Shown here piece after piece: positions 1-12,636 of a stretch of DNA of 64,000 bases. The stretch spans positions 7,440,001-7,504,000 of the forward strand of contig NC_067203.1 in assembly GCF_026262505.1 (NCBI RefSeq), in the 5' to 3' direction. The stretch is from Trichomonas vaginalis G3. Its lineage: Eukaryota > Parabasalia > Trichomonadida > Trichomonadidae. The notes beneath the pieces were generated by a model. That model worked only from the letters and a program-made list of their open reading frames with translations, was not told the DNA's origin and did not search any database. Position numbers and translations under genes: made by a program. Within the stretch, counting starts at the first letter, position 1, and each line of letters starts with the position of its first letter.

Positions 1-1966
1 AAATATCAATAAGTGTTCTAGCAGCGTCCAACGCGTAATGTCCGAGAATAGGAACTAAATAATACGAATCCCAAAACAAAGTATCAGTGTCTTGAAGCAA
101 AGCTCGTGGAATTGAATAAAGAAAACTGAAACAATTCATGACAGGCATCATTACTGATACATGATCAAATGTAGGGTTCGCAACGATGTCTGTATCGAGT
201 GTTTCGACAAATGAGCCTTGAGGAATTGGCACATCATAGTGGTTTTGTGGATAATCCATTTTTCTGTGTGAAAAACTTTGGTATTCGCGGGCAATGAACT
301 CGAAAGAGAAGGTCCTGATGTTATCTGGCATATGATCTATTGGTACATGTGACAAAAACTCATATACATTCGATAATAAGTTGATATTATCGTAAAATAA
401 AATTGATTCATAGGCAATGTCAACGAACATTTGGAAAGAAGAGGCTCTGAAGAGGTCAGAAAGCCTGGCAAGCAACCGGAAACATCGCATGGCTACTCCT
501 TCAGTCATCCAGTCAGATCTGTAAATCTTTGATAATAAATCATTGATATTTGTATAGGAAGCGACCTTTATGAGGCTATCTGTGGCACTGTTGTACAACC
601 TATCGGTTGTACTGAGTGTATATTCGAGTAATCTCTCAAAAACAAGTTCTTGATAAATTGGAAACTGTTTCATAGCAAGGGAAAGAGGAATGCGATCAAT
701 CATCTTGCAAACTGTTTCATCGTGAACCCAGTTCTTATTCTTTTTGCGGAGAATAAGCTCAAGTAACTCGATATGAATATTTTTCTTGCATCTTTTGAGG
801 AGTTCTTCAATGCAGTTGCCGAAACATTCGACAAATGTGCAGTAAAGATCGTTTTCGGAGTCTTTGAAAGGAAGGAAGAAGGCAGCAACATCATCTGCGT
901 CAACTTTTCCGGAATTGTAAGTATCTATGAAGTAAGTGACTGCTGCATTAAGTTTGGCACCTTTGACTGAGTCCGCATCCTTTTCTTCGAGCTTGATGTC
1001 GGATAATGGAGTTGGCAAATTTAATAACTTTGTTTTGAAAGGTAATGAAAGATTATCGGGTATGGCAGTGTATATTCTAGTATGAATGGCTTCTTCTAGA
1101 TCAGAACCGCGAGATTTTTTGAGAAAGATATTTGCAATTTTGCAAGAATATTCAAAAAGACTGAGTTGAGGCTTCTGTCGTGTAAAAATTTTGATAGCAT
1201 GCGAAAGGAATAATTCTCTGTATTCGTCGCCTAAACAATTGTAAATTTCATCATCTCCAAGAAGGAAAGGACCAAGCCACACAATTGCGTCTTCCAGCTG
1301 GTTACCAGCCAAGAATGACATGCAATCCTGTGTTAATTGCTCTTTGTTCAAAGAAATAAGCTGATAAACTGTATTTGCGAAAGCGTAATTTGGTTTTCGA
1401 CCACACGAAACGAGAATTGATCTCAAAATGTTTTGATGGAACTCTACGGGTAAAACTTTCATTAAAGGTATAATTGTCGGTAAATGCTGAATATAATCGG
1501 AAACATCAACACCGAAGTGATGTACAACAGGAACCATCGCAACAAACTCTGTGATACGGACAGGTGATACGAATCTCGATAGATAAACAAACATATTAAT
1601 AATTGCCACAGACATCTTTGGAGAAACGGGTAATTGTGAGGTTGCTGAGCCAAATGCACGAATAAAAAGCATTGGAGAGAATGGTGCGACGCAAAGAAGA
1701 AGGGCACCTAAGGTTGAATATGCATTTACTCGAACAGTTGCATCAGAATACTCAGTGAAGTTGAGTATCGTTGAAATAACAACTGATAAGCATAATTGCG
1801 GATTTACTCGTTGAAATGAATTTAACCATTGAAATGAAACAGATTTTCTGAATCTTGTCAACGTAATAATAATTGTTTGGTTATCGTCAGAGCGAAGTCC
1901 ATTAATGTTCTTGTATAGAATTCCGAAATTGTCATCAATTTCGACAATGACAGGAACTCCACTCAT
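1..1966 (-). CDS. Large unrecognised protein, C-terminus beyond the left edge
   Basis: An open minus-strand frame begins at the ATG at 1964-1966 (MSGVPVIVEIDDNFG...) and appears open to the left edge, giving about 655 visible residues. I spot-checked the frame near 1966, 1800, 1050 and 30. The protein is rich in Leu/Ile and short amphipathic stretches, with no long membrane segment or charged low-complexity tract. This fits an alpha-solenoid (HEAT/ARM-like) fold, but I recognise no family, so that is inference only. The context MSG... follows a T-rich leader, and a weak Initiator-like TCATAA lies about 20 nt upstream. The gene is divergent from nothing; the next gene to the right is on the same strand after a 456-bp spacer. 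Confidence 0.8.
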   Translation of the reverse strand, partial: MSGVPVIVEIDDNFGILYKNINGLRSDDNQTIIITLTRFRKSVSFQWLNSFQRVNPQLCLSVVISTILNFTEYSDATVRVNAYSTLGALLLCVAPFSPMLFIRAFGSATSQLPVSPKMSVAIINMFVYLSRFVSPVRITEFVAMVPVVHHFGVDVSDYIQHLPTIIPLMKVLPVEFHQNILRSILVSCGRKPNYAFANTVYQLISLNKEQLTQDCMSFLAGNQLEDAIVWLGPFLLGDDEIYNCLGDEYRELFLSHAIKIFTRQKPQLSLFEYSCKIANIFLKKSRGSDLEEAIHTRIYTAIPDNLSLPFKTKLLNLPTPLSDIKLEEKDADSVKGAKLNAAVTYFIDTYNSGKVDADDVAAFFLPFKDSENDLYCTFVECFGNCIEELLKRCKKNIHIELLELILRKKNKNWVHDETVCKMIDRIPLSLAMKQFPIYQELVFERLLEYTLSTTDRLYNSATDSLIKVASYTNINDLLSKIYRSDWMTEGVAMRCFRLLARLSDLFRASSFQMFVDIAYESILFYDNINLLSNVYEFLSHVPIDHMPDNIRTFSFEFIAREYQSFSHRKMDYPQNHYDVPIPQGSFVETLDTDIVANPTFDHVSVMMPVMNCFSFLYSIPRALLQDTDTLFWDSYYLVPILGHYALDAARTLIDI

Positions 1967-2422
1967 CGTCTGATTTTTTTTTATTATGATATTTCATAAA
2001 ACTATTATAAAAGATATTGATCGTGTAATTAATATTGGTATGAGAAGGCATTTTGATTTTCATCATTGTTTAATCAATTTCTTAATTCATTTTGAATAAA
2101 ATTTCTCAATAGTTGTATTTAATGAATTCTAATAACCGTTATATGTTTCCAAAGTTTTTAATGTCATAATCATACTTCCTTAAGGCTGAATAAATAATAT
2201 AATAAAATTTTGAATAATTTTCTAAAATTGTACTTATTTTATAACAGCATTTATTAACACAAACTCATAAAAATGATAAATGTTTGTTCGAATTTAAAAA
2301 ATAGGATATAAGAAAGATATAAAATTTTATTATTCTATAAAATGATAGTGTATGTATAATAAATTTTCAATAAATTAAGTTCATGATAATATGAGATTGG
2401 TAAAATGTCTATATTTAAAAAG
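1967..2422. other. Intergenic spacer, no gene seen
   Basis: An A+T-rich spacer with homopolymer runs between two minus-strand genes. It should hold the 3' end of the Vma22-like gene and the promoter of the large left-edge gene. I see no ORF, RNA gene or repeat in it. Confidence 0.6.
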
Positions 2423-2794
2423 TTAATTCGATTTTGTTTTCTGTAATTCTTCTATTTTTGCAATTTGTTCGTTTATTTGTCCTAATATCTTGGCGGAAAT
2501 TATTGCTTGTTTGATAGCTTTTTCAAAGCTTGATCGTATTTGTTCAATATCTTTCTCAGAAACGCCTGGAACAAGAGGAAGTTCTTTTTGATCATCAATC
2601 TCTTTATTAGTTCTAAAAACCATGCGAGCTTCTTCTGAAACTGGAACTGAAGACCAAATCAAGCCAAATGATGATTTTTTAGTTTGAGCAATATCTAAAT
2701 ATCCATCAACCATATAGGATTGAATATCTGCCATAGAACGTTCGTACTCTTGAAGAGTTTCTAGAAGCTTTAAAACTTCCTCATTTTTGGACAT
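2423..2794 (-). CDS. Vma22/CCDC115-like V-ATPase assembly factor
   Basis: A 123-residue coiled-coil protein. I start it at the second Met (MSKNEEVLKLL, ATG 2792-2794) because the 20 residues upstream are Phe/Lys-rich translation of an A/T leader. The layout matches the CCDC115/Vma22 family. An N-terminal helix (about 1-30) is followed by a short segment of the type GYLDIAQTKKSSFG, where the human protein has EGWLSLSKARYAMG. The C-terminal helix is introduced by LPLVPGVSEKDIEQIRSSF, where CCDC115 has FGILVPHSLRQAQASF. In yeast and animals this factor helps assemble the V-ATPase Vo sector at the ER. The similarity is from memory of the family and is short, so this is a moderate call. It could be another small coiled-coil protein. 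Confidence 0.55.
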   Translation of the reverse strand: MSKNEEVLKLLETLQEYERSMADIQSYMVDGYLDIAQTKKSSFGLIWSSVPVSEEARMVFRTNKEIDDQKELPLVPGVSEKDIEQIRSSFEKAIKQAIISAKILGQINEQIAKIEELQKTKSN

Positions 2795-3040
2795 ATTCAA
2801 AATGTTTTTTGAAAATTTTTGAAAAAAAAAAGTAAAAAATTTTAGCGATATCAATCATATCAGAACTCTCATTTATGGATCTACTTTCATGTTAACATTG
2901 ACGTTTCAAATAATTCATTTGATTTATAAGAATAGCTCAGAAATTCTTTGTTGCATACACTAACTTTCATATTTATTAAAATTAATTCACGTTAATTAAG
3001 GTAAGAAAATAATTTACTAATGCAGAGCAGTGTAAAAGAA

Positions 3041-6000
3041 TTATAAGATAACATTATTGGTATCATCAACTTCATTATTGTCTTCATTGTCATATTCATT
3101 ATCATCAAACATTTCATCGACGATATATTGATCACCAACCAGATGATCGTCTTCTTGGAAGTCTTTTGAAAATGGGTCATCTTGTCCTTGCGTTGTTGTG
3201 AACAATGGATTATCATTTGTTGTCTCTGTTTGCGTTGTATTTCCTATTTGGATAGTTTCAGCTTCCATTTCAACACCTTCTGGAGTTTCACTCTCTGCTT
3301 CTTTCTCTTTCTGTCTTCGGAGTAAAACGAGGAAAATTATAATAGCTGTGATTATTCCAATGACAATAAGAGCAATTAATGGCCAGAGTCCGTACTTTCC
3401 GAAAGGTGTTTGGAAGAATCCAAGGACAGCACTCTCGGTGCTAGTGCTCACTTGAGCAATTTCATATGTTATCATGTTAAGTGTATATGTGATGTATACC
3501 GAACCTTCCTCATCATATGTTGTGAGAGGAACATATGTCAAAATACTAGTATATGTTATACCACCCGTGTAACCTGTAGGTAGTCTCGATGGAAGTGGAT
3601 ATGGCGGTGCAGGAGATCTGATTGGTGTTCTCCTCTGATTTCCTCCATTTTGCCCGCCGTCATTATCTTCACCACCAGGGTCTTCTGGATTTTCTTGGTG
3701 GCAATCAATGTTGTATCTAAAGTAGTACTCACGTGATGTGGCGCCTTTGCTATCCCTGATTTGGATGATTATTGTGTTAAGACCACAACGATCACCTGAT
3801 GAGATATTAAAGTTGAATTCATTGCAACTATCACGCTCATTAGCAGGGCATTGATGGATATCTTCGAAATCATCTTCATTCTTCTTGAATGATACAGTTT
3901 CATTATCTTCAAGATCTGTGTCTTCAAATCTACCCTGAATAGTGATATTTTCTCCAGGATTGATTGTAGGAATTTCTGTATTCTCAAATGATCCATCATT
4001 ACCATTTCCTCCTTTTCCAGATCCTGAACCTGATTCAGATCCGCTTCCAGTGCCTGATCCAGACCCACTTCCAGTGCCTGATCCTGATCCGCTTCCAGTG
4101 CCTGATCCTGACCCGCTTTCATTGCCTGAATCACTGCCTGTACCAGAATTACCTCCTGATCCACTTCCAGAGCTTGAACCACTTCCCGTTCCTGTATCTG
4201 ATCCAGAGCCAGATCCGGATCCACTTCCTGATCCTGAACCTGAGCCCCTACCAGAACCTGAATTAGAACTTGATCCATTCGAACCTCCATTGATGGTTCC
4301 TGTTCCATTTGCTGTTGGAAAAGTGATTGTAATATCTTCAATCGTTGGTGTGTTCAAGTTATAGTATAAGAATGAGAAATTCTGGGGATCAGACATCATT
4401 CCATATTCATCAACTGCTGCAAGATATATTGTATGTAATCTGAAATCAAGAGATTTATCTGGAATTTCAATTTGATGGTGAATTGAAAGACTCTTGTCAT
4501 AGAGTGCATAAAGATTGCTCAAATTAATTAAATTGTCACTATCATCGATTGAGTATGCCATTTGCGCTTTCGTATCATCATATATGCTTATGTCTAAACT
4601 AATGAATGCATGGCCAAATACCGAACTTGGCAAAGGACTTAATAATTCAAATGAAGGAGGTTTGTTATATATGATCGGTTGAACAAAAGTTGATATTGTC
4701 TGGTTATTGTCATTCTTTAATTCAAATGATATGTTTCCACCATCAAAATTAGGAATAATTTCTTTGATATATTCATCAAATGATTTGCCTAAAGGAATTG
4801 TTGAAATATCGATATAAAATGTTGTTCCGGTTTCAACCCATGTGGCAACAATTCCTTTGGAATTTTTATATGCAACATTTGTTTCCAAGAAGTTCAATAC
4901 AGTAAATCCATCTAGTATTTTTCTTACTCTTGATGGAACTGAAATATTTCCATATTTATTACCAGAATCTGATACATATTGATATGCTGGGAGAAATCGT
5001 GTGACGACTTCTGTGGTTGTCTTGATTTCTTGTCTATAAATCTCGGAAGTATATTGCTTATAGTTTGCTGCTTGGAATGTTGCAATGAATAATGAATCCG
5101 ATTTTGGTGCATTATTATCATATGAATAATACACATCTAGATTTGTATTTATTGGATAATCAATAGCATATCCTATAATAGTGATTGTTTCGTTTATATG
5201 ATAGCATCTCTGTGGAGGGACTGTAAATTGTAATCCTGGGGTTCTTTGAACTCCAAACTTATATGAGAAAACTTGAGAAGCCACACCTTCTGAATTCAAT
5301 GCCATAATTGAAATAGTATGAACACCATCTACTCTAATTGGTGGTATTTCCATTTTAATTGTTGTTTCTTTTCCATCTGAGAGATAGTTAGTATATTGAG
5401 TATATTCTTCTTCATTGTCAAATTTGTAATTGATATAAATACGATTATTTAATTTTGAATCCATTACTTTCATTGTAAACTGAATCAAATCACTGTATCT
5501 TTTAGAATAGCATATAGAATTAGAGCATGTATTTTCAATATTATTATTGACAATTGATAATATTGGTGAAGATTTGGAAACACTATAATAAATTGTTTTT
5601 TCAAGAATATTTGAAACTAAATTGAATTTGTTTGTTGCATATATTTTGAAGTAAACATTTTTTTCATTAGAATCCTCAATTTTATAAACATATTTCAGAT
5701 TTCTTGTCCTTCTACTGCAATATAAATCTTTTGCCAGTTGAATTTCATATTCGTTATTAATTATTAGAATCACGTCTACATAATCTACATCAAAGATATT
5801 AAGGTCGAATTCAATCGTTGCTGGCTTGAAATAATAATCATCGAGATGATTTTTGAATGAAATTGCTGGGGGCGGATTTATTTTTAAGTATTTGCTATAT
5901 CGATTCGTAGTTATTGATCCATAAATGTCCTTTCCGATTAGTATAATATAATGATCATAAACATCATTTGGTATTTGAAGAATTAATGTTATAATTGAAG

Positions 6001-9000
6001 AATTTAGGTTCTCTTGAATTAATGCATCTGCGATAAATATATTTTCAGATGAATCGAAACCGTAATATATTTTAACTGTTTTACCTGGTATATGATCATA
6101 GACGACGACATCTAGTGTAAATGTTTCATTTGGGAAGTAATATTGTTTTATTGGTGTTAAAACATCAATACCTGGTTCTCTTCTCACATTAATTTCAAAA
6201 CTTACGATATTCGACGAAGATCCTGATTCATCAAAACAAATGATCTTTAAAGTATGCTTGCCATTGATATGAGGAACACTAATGTTTCCTTCGAAAACCT
6301 GTGACACACCAATTGAGTTTAATGATGTCAAATTATGATAAAATTCATCATCCATGCTGTACATTATATATAAAACATCATCAACATCAACATCAATTAC
6401 ATTACCTGAAATGTATATATTCTCTGAGAAATGATATAGATCTTTTGATAAACCTGTAATATTTAAAATTGGTGCGTGAGATCTAGATAAGGTAAATTCC
6501 TTTTCCATTTCATTTGATTTTCCGCCATATTCATCTATAATTTGAATTTTCAACTTATGAGATGAAAAATTAAGTGATTGTGGGATAGGTACTTGTGACT
6601 GAATCATTCTTGGGGAACTGAAGTTCATATTAATGAACTCTGATATAAATGATAAACTTTCATTATTATCAAAGCAGCTTATAATTTTTGCCCTTGTATC
6701 ATCAGATACATTTATATTAAGCTTAATGAATTCTCCAATTGCATACTGATCTTTGAAATCAATTCGATCTTTAATTATAGGATTTCTATTTATGGTTATA
6801 ATATCACCACCATAATAATCATACGCAGAGACATAAATATGATATTTTCCTGAATATTGAGGCATACTAATATTCAATGAGAAAACATCGGTTCTATAGC
6901 CATCATTTGTTGTGATTGAGTCTATTCCAAGATGTGCATCAGTAATCTGAAATCGATGTCTAACAAATGTCCCATCGAATCCATAAATCACTTGATGAAC
7001 TGTTCCTGGATCAGATCCATATAAAAATCCTTTAAGTTCGCTAATACTTCCTGGTTCATAAAATTTGTCAACAAATAAATGAATTCCTGTATCGTGTTGA
7101 ACTTTAATATCAAATTTCTTGGATACCGATTCAGCACCAATGCTATTTATTGCAGTGAATATATACATATAAAATCCTTCTTTTTTGGGAACTGGGTAGG
7201 AAATATTGAAAGAATGTACAATAGAATCAGATTTAGTTGAAAAGATCAATGATTTGTTTAACAATGGAACTTGAATAGAATTGTATATATAATTCCATTT
7301 AGTGATTTCATTATATATACTGGATTTGCATCAAATAATTGGACATTAAATGTCACATTTTCGTGGAATTTATAATATGAGTTATAATTTCGCGAAACGT
7401 TGACTTTCGGAGCTTCATTAATATCAAAAACAAATGATTGATTCATTTTTTCTGAGTCTAAACTGAAATAATCTCTAAAATATATTTCGATGTAATTAAT
7501 TCCAGCTCTTAAATTATCAGGTAATGGTATATCTATTGAAATAGTAGAATTATCATCATTCAAATCATAATATTTTCCATCCCAAAAATATTCAACATCG
7601 TTAAAACTATACCTTATACTGACCCGATCGGAATCTTTCAAAATGCATTTTATTTCGATATTTGAGTTTTTGAAATATTTCTCTTTAATTGGTTCCCAAT
7701 ATAGAAGTTTGGGAGGATTATTTACATGTATCTTGTACTCTATTTTATTGCTTGGATTCAAATTTCCTTCTTCCATTGCAATTATCTTTAAAGTATGCAT
7801 TCCAGTATTTGATAGCATTGTTATACTGCAATCTATTAATTCGCTAATGCAAGATTCATTAATATAAACATATTCTGAAGCCTGAATGTATTGTTTGTGT
7901 GAATCAAACTCATAAAATATTGCAACCTTTGATCCTGGCAAATAGTCCTTAATATATCGGGATTTATTTAAAACAAAATTTGAAGGATATGTTGAATCAA
8001 AATATCCAATAAAATCAATTGTTTGATATTGAACAAGATCAAATGTTACTGTTTTTGTGGTTGAAATATTTGTTTCATCTATAGCCATGAAAGTTAATTT
8101 GTGTGATCCTGCAACAAGTGGTTCGTTATAAATGTAATTGTATTTATTAAATTCTTTTGTACTTATATAACTATATAAAAAATTGAACTTTCCATCTTCA
8201 ATGCTAAGAAATACGTCGACCTTATTTCCTAAATCTTGATCATTCGATTCTATTTTGATTTGTTTTTTCTCATGGAATTTAAAATTAGGACTTGACCCAA
8301 TATTCAAAATTGGTGCATGTTTGCTTGTTGCATAATAGTTCATTGAAGTTATTTCGGATTCAAATTTATCAATAATGAATACCTGAATACTGAGATTGTG
8401 CCACCCAGGTTTGTCAGAAGCTAGAATTTTAAGTGTAATATTTTTAATTTCATCTTTTCGACTGGTATTTATCCAGCTATCTTCATCTGATACTTTATAC
8501 TGAATATATATAGATGTAGAAGCTTTAACACTTAGATTAATTTCTATAATCTCTGATAATGCATACTCGTCTTTTATGTTGCTTATCCATTCAATAACAG
8601 GAGGATTATCAACTACAAATCTTATTTCTTTTGGCCATCCTAATCCTTTAATTGAAATTTCAACATTATATTCAGCGTATTTATCAGGAAGTTGAATTTC
8701 ATAAATATTTAAACCAGACGAATAATTATCCAAAATAAGAATATCTTCATGAGTTGTTATTATTTCATTGTTTATTTTATATTCGACTTTATGGCGTGAT
8801 CCTGGTAATGGGTTTGTAATGTAATATTCTATTGTGCAATTAGAATTCATGAGATAACGGCGCTTCATTTTTTCAGAAATAACTATAACATTCGGTTGTG
8901 AATCTACATAAAAACTCTTAGACAAAGTATCACTATAAAATCCTGATGTATCATTTGCGAAAAATGTCAAAATGTTTCGTTTCTGAGCATAAGGAAATTG

Positions 9001-12000
9001 AAAATTGAAGTTAAAATATTCGTATTTCCTATTAGCTATTATAGTCCTTATAAATTGAATATTATCAGTATCGTCTTTCACATATATATTAACTTCTTGT
9101 CCAATATTATAATCAATAACTCCGATTTGATAAGGTACTACCATGTCTGGCATTGTAAAGCTATACCTATCAGTTAAACTTTTTACTTTAATTATAGGCT
9201 TAATACTTGTTGATATTTCAAAATTGAAAGTTAATGTATTGCTTTTACGACCATCGGCTTCAATCTTCACATGAATACTATGGGGTCCAGTTAAATAAAT
9301 TGTTTCTTGGATGTTGATTGTTATTTCATTATATTGATTTTGAATAGAATAATAATTATTAATTTCTTTTGAAGAATCATCAATTTTATAGCCAATGTAA
9401 ACACCTCTGTTTTGTTTTAGTGTGGTATTAAAAATTGTCAGTAAATTAATCGAGTCGCCTACGCTAAAAACTGTTTTTGAAGAATTAACTGATATTAACA
9501 CTGGACTTGAATAAGTTGTAATTGAGTATTTAGTTTCTTCACTGGAATTTAGGCCATCATTTAAAGATAAATAAAGATCATAGTTTCCAATTTTAATAAA
9601 ATCGGAAACATTGGCTTTTAATAGAATTTCAAACCTTTCAGTCATTGTATTTCTATTTAATCGATACTCTTTCACAACTGTCGAATTATCTTCTAAATAT
9701 ACGTATCGAACCTTGAAATTTATTTCAAAATATTTGCTCATCCCACGGATTGTACAAGGGAAATCAAGATTATAATCCTGTGATATAGTATAGGAACTTA
9801 AATAATGGCAATGTAAGTATGAATTAATAAAATCTTCTGGTTCATGATTTATTTCTCCATGATATGTAATCTGGATAGATTGATTATTAGAATGTTTGCC
9901 ATCATCTGTTTCAATCCAAAACGAATATTCATAAGTTCCAGCAGTTTCAGGGTGAGAAATGATAATATTATCATAAATAAAGCCATCCCAAGCATCTTCT
10001 ATTCTTTTTGCGATAGTTGGCGATTCTCCATTAACTGAATAAAATATTGTGCATTTTTGACCAAATAAATAAGTAATTCTACATTGTAATTCTTGATCCT
10101 CTAAAGGTACTGTATCGACTTGATGAAACATAAGGAATAATTCTGGCAGTGTTTCATTTGTTATAGTAATTGGAAATTGGATTTCATTTGATTCTTCGCC
10201 AAATAAATTTACAAATTTTAGTTTGAGAGAATATTCTCTTATTGGAAGCAAATGGAGAATAAATTCTGATAAGTCGTAAGCTGAAGGAAAACTGGTGTAT
10301 ATGGAATAGTTAATACCAGAGATATATGATAGTAGATCTGATGGTACTGTGAAATCGAGTAAATATGTTTTATAACCTGGATCCTCTGTTTCTGTGGATT
10401 CAAATTTTTGTGAATATTTACCACCAAAGAAATTTATAAAACTAGTATAATATGAATCTCCAATAGCTCCCATTAAATATCCTGTAAATGGCGAATTGGT
10501 AGTTACATTAATTTTAATATATCTACCGAAGCTTGTAACTGAATTTAGAACATTGTAATCCTTTACATTTGGTTTAATATTTTCAACAACAATTACATTG
10601 AACATTAGATTAAATTGCAATTCTTCATCTTCTGACATAATTTGTAAATAATAAGCTACTCTACCATGTATATTACGATCAATTAGATCAGAAATATTAA
10701 ATATCGCTGAATAATTCTCGCCAATAACTATCGAATCATTGTATAAGTTTAGTTCATCTGGATTAATGTGTTCGTAATACCCTGTTGTATATATTTAACT
10801 GTAAACATATCCAAAGGATTGATGACTCTCATATTCATCTTTTAATGTTTGTATTTCTTGAAGGTGCCTTTGACCAATAGGTTCAAATTCTGGAGGATAA
10901 TCAGGGGGATAATCGGGAGGATATTCTGGAGGATAATCAGGGATATACTCGTCTTCAGTAATGTTTTCTTTCTTAAGTATGATATTGAATTTTGTTCCTG
11001 GATAACAGTTAGTAATTATCCCACTGAAATTAAAATAGTCATTTGGCTTCACGAATATCTGGCGATCATTAATACTTCCATAATATTTTTTAAATAGCTG
11101 TGTATTTGGTTGTTTAACACGATAGCTGAAAACTGTTTGTGTTATTTGATAGCTATCTGCAGCAATTATTGTAATATGATTATAATCATTTATGGGATTA
11201 ACTGCGAAATTATATGTGAAATTTTTCATGGAATTATCGGTAATATTGATCGTATGTAGCAAAGTTATTGCTCCATCTTTTGAATTGATTAGTGATATAT
11301 TCAAAATGTTCCCGATGTTTTCATCTTGAACCCAATACTTTAATGTGTAATTTCCTGGATCAAACTCATATGGATAATATTCCTCAAATTCTGATAATCC
11401 AATGCGAGGTCTTTGATTTTGTCTCAATATAGTGCAATTAAAATTAATAATTTTTGAAATTCCTTCATAAGAATTCAGGAAAAAACCGAATGTATGATTT
11501 CCTTCCTGAATATTAAAAGAAAAGTAGGCATTGCGTTCATATTGATTGTTATTTCAAGAAAATATTATATTATTAGTATCATTATCAATAATTAATGAAG
11601 GAATAAATCCATAAGTGATTGGGGATTGAAAGTGAAAGTAAATTTCATTTGAGAGAGCATAGGGATTTACATTTGTTATATTGGCGGATAACTCAGCGTT
11701 TGTTTTCCTCTCGAACATTACATATATAGGTTCTGAGTTCATTGAAAACTGAGAATGCACAACTAATCTATATACAGCATTATTAAATGTGCTGCTAGGA
11801 AAAGTTGCATAAACTCTTTCTGAATAATTTGCTTGAGATGAAACAAAAGTTGCAATTTTTTCATAAATGTAAATGGCATTTTCAATGAAATATGTTGTAT
11901 TTGATAATGAAGTTGTTACAAGCAATGAGAATTGCTCTCCATAATATAAAACATTATTATCAAATAGTGATAATTTAGGTGTTGGTTCAATAAATGAATC

Positions 12001-12636
12001 ATCTGTCAGTTTGAATTTAATTGTTTCACTTTGGAATGGTTCTAAATCAATGTGAAAAATAAAGGCCCATGGTGAAATATTTGAAGCAAATGGGATAATA
12101 TCCCAATTACCTGCACGATCTGGCCACCCTTGACGGAAATTATGAATCATATCGAAATTACTTTCAATAAAATGTTCTTTGGAATGAGTCAAGAAATAAT
12201 AATTTGTTCCAGTATCATCTGCTGTAATAATCATTCTCTTATTTGAAATCGAGTCTCGATAAATATATTCTTTGTTGCCAGCGAATAGTGAAAAATTAGT
12301 ATAATCGTTCTCCGAAAATGGAGCTTCTCCATATAATGCAAATTTAACTCTCTTAAAAGATGTAAAATTGCTTTCAAAGCTAATTTCAAGATATAACGAA
12401 TTTTCATCTTGAGGTGTAATAATATTAGAACGAATCCTGATACCATTTGCGAAAAAATCGCCGTTATTCGTAGAATTATATCTGAATCCTAAATTATCAA
12501 TATTAAATTCTCCCTTAAAACCATACATAGAAATTGGATGACCTTCATAATATGGATGGAAGATTCTGGTGTTTTCACTCGATTTGTTCCACGTAAATTT
12601 ATTTGATAATGAAAGTACATTATATAGATAAAGCAT
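3041..12636 (-). pseudogene. Giant type I surface protein with Ig-like repeats, broken by two stops and a frameshift
   Basis: Four minus-strand ORFs form one gene. The pieces at 11554-12636, 10795-11427 and 7258-10638 share a reading frame interrupted only by an in-frame TGA (11554-11556) and TAA (10795-10797). The reading then shifts frame near 7258-7264 into a 1407-residue C-terminal ORF. The ectodomain is about 2900 residues of repeated beta-strand modules of roughly 90-100 residues, with recurring PxI/VxxF and YxxNExI motifs and very many NxS/T sites. It ends in a Ser-Gly linker (about 4010-4310), a transmembrane helix (LWPLIALIVIGIITAIIIFL, plus RRQKEK stop-transfer) and an acidic tail of about 90 residues. 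The tail carries NPLF and DPF motifs, which in other eukaryotes bind clathrin-adaptor proteins. It resembles the large trichomonad surface proteins. No clear signal peptide is seen at the first Met. The ORF is otherwise conserved, so decay is recent or the breaks are sequence errors. Confidence 0.75.
4005..4310 (-). repeat. Ser-Gly-encoding tandem repeat
   Basis: An imperfect 6- to 24-bp tandem array (on the plus strand, variants of GATCCTGATCCGCTTCCAGT) encodes a roughly 100-residue Ser/Gly linker just outside the membrane-proximal region of the giant surface protein. It produces spurious long ORFs in the other frames and strand. Such an array is expected to vary in length by slippage. Confidence 0.85.

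Noticed and set aside
3769-4364. Several ORFs rich in Pro/Asp/Leu or Gln/Val over the Ser-Gly tract
   Set aside because: Shadow frames of the Ser-Gly repeat in the giant surface-protein gene.
10795-11556. Introns explaining the two stops in the surface-protein gene
   Set aside because: No trichomonad-type donor or ACTAACACACAG acceptor near either stop, and the frame on both sides of each stop reads the same conserved repeats.
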